A DNA stretch of 8,049 nt, from contig CAZIHO010000137.1 in NCBI GenBank assembly GCA_964538875.1, forward strand, positions 1-8,049, in the 5' to 3' direction. Positions 4,211 to 8,049 of this stretch are shown here, in pieces. A model generated the notes under the pieces. That model did not search any database. It was not told the DNA's origin and worked only from the letters and a program-made list of their open reading frames with translations. Both the position numbers and the translations under genes were made by a program. Position 1 is the first letter of the stretch, and each line of letters begins with the position of its first letter. This stretch comes from CAZIHO01 sp964538875 (GTDB lineage: Bacteria; Pseudomonadota; Gammaproteobacteria; Chromatiales; Chromatiaceae).

Positions 4211-6112
4211 ATGAACAACTACGCCGAAGCCTATCGCCGATCCATTGAGGATCCGGATGGTTTTTGGGGTGAAGCGGCCGAGGCGATCCACTGGGACCGT
4301 AAGTGGGACCGGGTGTTGGACGATTCCAATAAGCCCTTCTATCGCTGGTTTGCCGGCGGGATGATGAACACCTGCTATAACGCGGTGGATCGGCATGTGG
4401 AGGCGGGGCGCGGCGACCAAGCCGCCTTGATTTACGACAGCCCGGTAACCGGCTCCAAAAAAACTTACAGCTACCGCGAGTTGCAGGATCAAGTGGCCCG
4501 GTTCGCCGGGGGCTTGCGCTCCCTGGGGGTGGACAAGGGGGACCGGGTCATTCTGTACATGCCCATGGTGCCGGAGGCGGTGATTGGGATGCTGGCCTGC
4601 GCCCGCATCGGCGCCATCCATTCGGTGGTGTTCGGCGGTTTTGCTTCCCGGGAGTTGGCCACCCGTATCGAGGATGCCAAGCCCAAGGTCATTTGTTCCG
4701 CGTCCTGCGGCATCGAGGGCAGCAAGGTCATCCCCTATAAGCCCCTGCTAGATGAGGCGATTCGGTTGTCGGTACACAAGCCGGACCGGTGCGTCATCCT
4801 GCAACGTCCCCAGCAGGCGGCGACCCTGCTGCCGGGTCTGGACGAGGATTGGTCGACCCTCACCGACCAGGCGCAACCGGCGGAATGCGTGTCGGTGCAG
4901 GCCACCGATCCCCTGTACATCCTCTATACCTCGGGTACCACCGGGCTGCCCAAGGGCGTGGTGCGGGATAACGGCGGTCATGCGGTGGCCATGGCCTGGA
5001 GCATGAAATACATCTACAACGTGCAGCCGGGCGAGGTCTATTGGGCCGCCTCGGACGTGGGTTGGGTGGTGGGCCACTCCTATATCGTCTATGCGCCGCT
5101 CCTGAACGGCAGCACCACGGTGCTGTACGAGGGCAAGCCGGTGGGCACCCCGGATCCCGGCGCCTTCTGGCGCATGATCGAGGAACATTCGATTCGGGTT
5201 TTGTTCACCGCGCCCACCGCGTTCCGGGCCATCAAAAAGGAAGACCCGCACGCCGAGTACCTGAAGAAATACAATATATCCAGCCTGCGCGCCCTGTTCT
5301 TGGCCGGTGAGCGCTGTGATCCGGATACCCTGCATTGGGCCCAGGACATCCTGGGTGTGCCGGTGGTGGACCACTGGTGGCAGACCGAAACCGGCTGGGC
5401 CATCGCCGCCAACTGCCTGGGGTTGGAGCCCATGCCAGTCAAGGCCGGTTCGCCCACGGTGGCGGTGCCGGGTTATGACGTGCAAGTGTTGGACGAGGAA
5501 AACCGGCAGCTACCGCCCGGCGAAATTGGCCGCATCATGATTAAGCTGCCCATGCCCCCCGCCTGCCTGCCCACCCTGTGGCAGAACGACCGCCGGTTCG
5601 AGGATTCCTACCTGAGCGTGGTGCCCGGTTACTACCTGACCGGGGACGCTGGCTACAAGGACGAAGACGGCTATCTGTACATCATGAGCCGCATCGACGA
5701 CATCATCAACGTGGCGGGCCATCGCCTGTCCACTGGCGGCATGGAGGAAGTGCTGGCGAGCCATCCGGACGTGGCGGAATGCGCGGTGATCGGCGCGGCG
5801 GATGCCCTAAAGGGTGAGTTGCCCCTGGGCCTGGTAGTTCTCAAGGCAGGCGTCAACCGGGATGGGGCGGAAATCAAGAAGGAATTAGTCGGCCTAGTGC
5901 GGGAAAAAATCGGTCCGGTGGCGGCGTTCAAGAACGTGGTGGTGGTGCAGCGCTTGCCCAAGACCCGCTCCGGCAAGATTCTACGCGGCACCATGAAGAA
6001 GATCGCCGACGGGCAGGACTTCAACATGCCAGCCACCATCGATGATCCAGCCATCCTGGACGAGATCGAGCTGGCCCTCAAGGGCATCGGCTACGCCGCC
6101 AAGGCGGGCTAG
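4211..6112 (+). CDS. prpE: Propionyl-CoA synthetase (propionate--CoA ligase)
   Basis: A complete 633-residue adenylate-forming enzyme that activates propionate with ATP and CoA to propionyl-CoA in the cytoplasm. Adenylation motifs in order: YTSGTTGLPKG (239-249), WWQTETGW (389-396), YLTGD (475-479), RIDDIINVAGHRLSTGG (494-510) and RSGKILRGTMKK (586-597). K589 is the catalytic lysine that is usually the target of reversible acetylation or propionylation in this family. The N-terminal ACAS-type stretch (YAEAYRRSIEDPDGFWGEAA, WFAGGMMNTCYNAVDRHV) and the segment VVRDNGGHAVAMAWSMKYIY are typical of PrpE rather than Acs. Length and lysine position agree with Salmonella PrpE (628 residues, K592). 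It stands apart from any prpBCD genes in this window, so the route taken by its product (methylcitrate or methylmalonyl pathway) cannot be told. Acetate as a secondary substrate is possible. Confidence 0.93.
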   Translation: MNNYAEAYRRSIEDPDGFWGEAAEAIHWDRKWDRVLDDSNKPFYRWFAGGMMNTCYNAVDRHVEAGRGDQAALIYDSPVTGSKKTYSYRELQDQVARFAGGLRSLGVDKGDRVILYMPMVPEAVIGMLACARIGAIHSVVFGGFASRELATRIEDAKPKVICSASCGIEGSKVIPYKPLLDEAIRLSVHKPDRCVILQRPQQAATLLPGLDEDWSTLTDQAQPAECVSVQATDPLYILYTSGTTGLPKGVVRDNGGHAVAMAWSMKYIYNVQPGEVYWAASDVGWVVGHSYIVYAPLLNGSTTVLYEGKPVGTPDPGAFWRMIEEHSIRVLFTAPTAFRAIKKEDPHAEYLKKYNISSLRALFLAGERCDPDTLHWAQDILGVPVVDHWWQTETGWAIAANCLGLEPMPVKAGSPTVAVPGYDVQVLDEENRQLPPGEIGRIMIKLPMPPACLPTLWQNDRRFEDSYLSVVPGYYLTGDAGYKDEDGYLYIMSRIDDIINVAGHRLSTGGMEEVLASHPDVAECAVIGAADALKGELPLGLVVLKAGVNRDGAEIKKELVGLVREKIGPVAAFKNVVVVQRLPKTRSGKILRGTMKKIADGQDFNMPATIDDPAILDEIELALKGIGYAAKAG

Positions 6113-6131
6113 TTCGGGTCGAGATCCGCGC

Positions 6132-6182
6132 CCAGCCGGGCCTCGTTGGGGTCCGGCTGGAGCGGTCCTGTCACGGTTTTTT
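6132..6182 (+). terminator. Possible terminator after prpE
   Basis: CCAGCCGG (6132-6139) pairs perfectly with CCGGCTGG (6153-6160), and the pairing extends inward through 6140-6144 and 6148-6152 with two wobbles to a 3-nt loop, about 13 bp in all. The stem begins 20 bp after the prpE stop. A run of six T (6177-6182) follows, but 16 nt beyond the stem instead of directly after it, so termination may be inefficient or the hairpin may serve mRNA stability. The remainder of the gap to 6290 shows only the next gene's ribosome binding site. Confidence 0.45.
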
Positions 6183-6278
6183 CGGTACGGGGGTGATTGG
6201 GTGCATCCGCCCCGGATCGCCCCCCGCTGGGTTCAGTATGCGGAGCCGGGAACGCCAGGGGGCGCTGGTGGTTGGGAT

Positions 6279-6283
6279 GGAGG
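6279..6283 (+). promoter_or_regulatory. Shine-Dalgarno that sets the GTG start of the FIST gene
   Basis: GGAGG lies 7 nt ahead of GTG 6291. The open frame continues upstream into prpE, but only this position combines a strong site with the start of the recognisable FIST sequence (VKTAAGVGVSHH). Confidence 0.8.
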
Positions 6284-6290
6284 TGTTCAG

Positions 6291-7484
6291 GTGAAGACAG
6301 CAGCGGGTGTGGGTGTCAGTCATCATCGCAATCCCCGCCTAGCCGCCGAACAGGCGTACCACCAAGCGGTGCGGCGCGCGGGACTCGCGGAGCGGCCGGA
6401 TTTTCTCCTCATGTTCGCGTCCGTGGGTTATCCCCAAGACGTCATCGTCCGGCGGGTTTGGGAGGTGAGCGGCGGGGTGCCTTTGGCGGGTTGCTCCGGC
6501 GAAGGGGTGATTGCCCAAGGCGAGGCGGACGAAGGCAATTTCAGTCTGGCGATTCTGGCCATTCGTTCGGATGAGGTGCGCTTTCAGGCGGTTTCCGCTG
6601 GCAACATGCAGGCGGCGCCCTTTGCCAATGGCCAAGCCATTGGTGGTTCCTTGCGTGGCCAATGGGACCAGCCTCCGATTGGGTTGTTGCTGCTGGCGGA
6701 CGGCATCAACTTCAACTTCGACCAATTCACTCGCGGGCTGACGGATGCCTTAGGCCCGGACCATCCGGTTCTGCTGTATGGCGTGATGGCGGCGGACAAT
6801 TTTGCACTAAAAAAGACCTATCAGTATCATGATGCCAAAGCCATCAGCGATGGCGCGGTGGTCGTGCTCATGACCGGGTCATTGCGGGCGGCCCACGCGG
6901 CCAACCATGGATGCGCGGCGATCGGCATGGAACGACGGGTCACCGCCTGCAAGGACAACCAGATTTTCGAAATCGACCGGCAGCCGGTGCTGGACATTCT
7001 CAAGGAATACCTGCGGGCGGAAGAGGTGGATAACTGGGGTCAGGCGGTGGTCAACCTAAGTTGGGGTTTTAAGGCCCCAGCTAGTTCGGAGGACCCCCAA
7101 GAGGATCTGGTGATTCGCTTCATGCCCGCCAAAGACGAGGCGGCAGGTTCCATCACCCTGTCCACCGAAGTCGTCGAGGATACGCCGATCTGGATGACAC
7201 GTCGTGACCAGGATAAAATCGCCGGTGGCGTGGCGCGCATCGCCGGGCAAATTCAACGGCAACTCCAGGGGGCGACGCCGAAACTGATCCTGCACTTCGA
7301 CTGCGCCGGCCGGGGTAAGGTGGTGTTCCGGGAACAGCAGAAGCTGGAAATTTTGCGTTCCTTGCAGCAAACCCTGGGCGCCGATGTGCCCTGGATTGGT
7401 ATTTATGGGTACGGGGAAATCGGTCCGGTGGGGAACCTTAACCAGTTCCACAACTACACACTGTCGTTGTTGGCGCTTTACTAA
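6291..7484 (+). CDS. FIST-domain (FIST_N plus FIST_C) sensory protein
   Basis: A 397-residue soluble protein with no signal peptide or membrane helix. The N-terminal half carries FIST_N features: LMFASVGYPQDVIVRRVWEV, then GCSGEGVI (67-74), and later the LLLLADGINFNFDQFTRGL stretch. The C-terminal half carries the hallmark FIST_C blocks: FDCAGRG (336-342), and YGYGEIGPVG with FHNYTLSLLALY at the very end (372-397). FIST domains are proposed to bind small ligands, possibly amino acids, and usually occur next to or fused with histidine kinases, cyclic-di-GMP enzymes or chemoreceptors. Here the partner is the GAF-type sensor gene that starts 29 bp downstream, which suggests one operon. The start is GTG with GGAGG upstream. 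The domain call is strong; the ligand is unknown. Confidence 0.9.
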   Translation: MKTAAGVGVSHHRNPRLAAEQAYHQAVRRAGLAERPDFLLMFASVGYPQDVIVRRVWEVSGGVPLAGCSGEGVIAQGEADEGNFSLAILAIRSDEVRFQAVSAGNMQAAPFANGQAIGGSLRGQWDQPPIGLLLLADGINFNFDQFTRGLTDALGPDHPVLLYGVMAADNFALKKTYQYHDAKAISDGAVVVLMTGSLRAAHAANHGCAAIGMERRVTACKDNQIFEIDRQPVLDILKEYLRAEEVDNWGQAVVNLSWGFKAPASSEDPQEDLVIRFMPAKDEAAGSITLSTEVVEDTPIWMTRRDQDKIAGGVARIAGQIQRQLQGATPKLILHFDCAGRGKVVFREQQKLEILRSLQQTLGADVPWIGIYGYGEIGPVGNLNQFHNYTLSLLALY

Positions 7485-7513
7485 CCAGACAGGGCGGCGC
7501 GCGCAACAATCCC

Positions 7514-8049
7514 ATGAGCCATTCTCCGCCAGACCTGGACCAGGCCTATGCTGAGGCACAGGCGAGAATTACCCACCTGTCCGCCCAGGTCAAACGTCTC
7601 ACCAATACCGAGAGTGAACTGTACCGGGTCCAACAGGCGTTCGATCAGCAATTCCGCCTGTACCGGCAACTCTACGAATATGGCCAGCGAATGTTGGTCA
7701 GCCATGACCCGGAATTCATTTTGAAACAAGCGGTCCAGTTCAGCCTATATGAACTGAATTTCGAGCGCGGCCTGGTGTTTGTCCTGGGCACGGATGGTCA
7801 GGAGTTTTTGCCCCAGTGTTGGGATGGCTACTACGCCGCCGGGGATTCGGAGCGTATCGCCCAGCAACGCCTAGCGCTCGGGGATCCGGTGGTGACCGGC
7901 GCCTGCCAAGGGCCCCTGCAATGGACCTTTCCGCGCACCGCCAATGGCTCGCAACAAAGTGCGGCCGCTGACTTGGAGGCGTTCGGCGCCGGACTGGGTC
8001 TGGTGGAGTTTTCCGTCCATGCCCTGGGCCTGGACGCGGATCATCCCCA
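7514..8049 (+). CDS. Coiled-coil plus GAF-like sensor protein, N-terminal part (probable histidine kinase or other signalling output)
   Basis: 178 codons are visible from ATG 7514, and the frame stays open to the right edge. Residues about 8-55 are charged and heptad-like (AYAEAQARITHLSAQVKRL, ESELYRVQQAFDQQFRLY), consistent with a coiled coil. From about 58 a GAF-like domain begins: GQRMLVSHDPEFILKQAV, then LYELNFERGLVFVL and DGQEFLPQCWDGYY. No membrane segment is visible, so the protein is probably cytoplasmic. No convincing ribosome binding site was seen; the 29-bp distance from the FIST gene supports cotranscription and perhaps coupled translation. The output domain (kinase, GGDEF, or other) lies outside the window, so its class is not known. 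A histidine kinase is the commonest companion of FIST proteins. Confidence 0.8.
   Translation, partial: MSHSPPDLDQAYAEAQARITHLSAQVKRLTNTESELYRVQQAFDQQFRLYRQLYEYGQRMLVSHDPEFILKQAVQFSLYELNFERGLVFVLGTDGQEFLPQCWDGYYAAGDSERIAQQRLALGDPVVTGACQGPLQWTFPRTANGSQQSAAADLEAFGAGLGLVEFSVHALGLDADHP

Noticed and set aside
4748..5485. 245-codon minus-strand frame within prpE
   Set aside because: It is the His/Gly/Arg-rich antisense shadow of a strongly conserved plus-strand gene, with no motif of its own.
6042..6290. Upstream extension of the FIST frame into prpE
   Set aside because: It overlaps the end of prpE, spans the hairpin and T-run, and has no family resemblance; GTG 6291 has GGAGG upstream.

Overview
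The window is a high-GC chromosomal stretch with compact, well-spaced genes, most likely from a gammaproteobacterium. That placement is an impression from protein style and base composition (FIST plus GAF sensor pair, PrpE-type acyl-CoA synthetase, PmtA-like methyltransferase, a formylglycine-generating-enzyme-like domain). I cannot fix it to a genus; a methanotroph or a Competibacter-like organism would fit. No tRNA, rRNA, CRISPR array, transposase or integrase was seen.

Left half (1-3983), all on the minus strand. In order of transcription there is a secreted or membrane protein with an SGNH-hydrolase-like layout, a 287-bp gap with a Fur-box-like palindrome, a small glycine-rich membrane protein with a signal peptide, a 100-bp cluster of strong hairpins, a PmtA-like SAM-dependent methyltransferase, a ParA/MinD-type ATPase, and a large Pro/Ala-rich protein that runs off the left edge. 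The last protein has a basic N-terminus, a long disordered region with a repeated 13-residue unit, one transmembrane helix and the start of an FGE/SUMF1 domain. Its start codon overlaps the ParA stop codon (ATGA), so the two are very probably translated together. This ParA plus membrane-anchored FGE-domain pair is the most unusual part of the window: it looks like a ParA ATPase with its own membrane partner or cargo.

The centre (3984-4210) is a divergent promoter region between the SGNH-like gene (minus) and prpE (plus). It has plausible -10 boxes for both directions and a heptamer direct repeat that flanks the prpE -10 candidate.

The right half is on the plus strand. prpE (propionyl-CoA synthetase, complete, all adenylation motifs intact) is followed by a 178-bp gap with a long GC-rich hairpin and a downstream T-run. 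Then come a FIST-domain sensory protein with a GTG start and, 29 bp later, the N-terminal part of a coiled-coil plus GAF-like sensor protein that runs off the right edge. The last two look like a two-gene signalling unit whose output domain lies outside the window.
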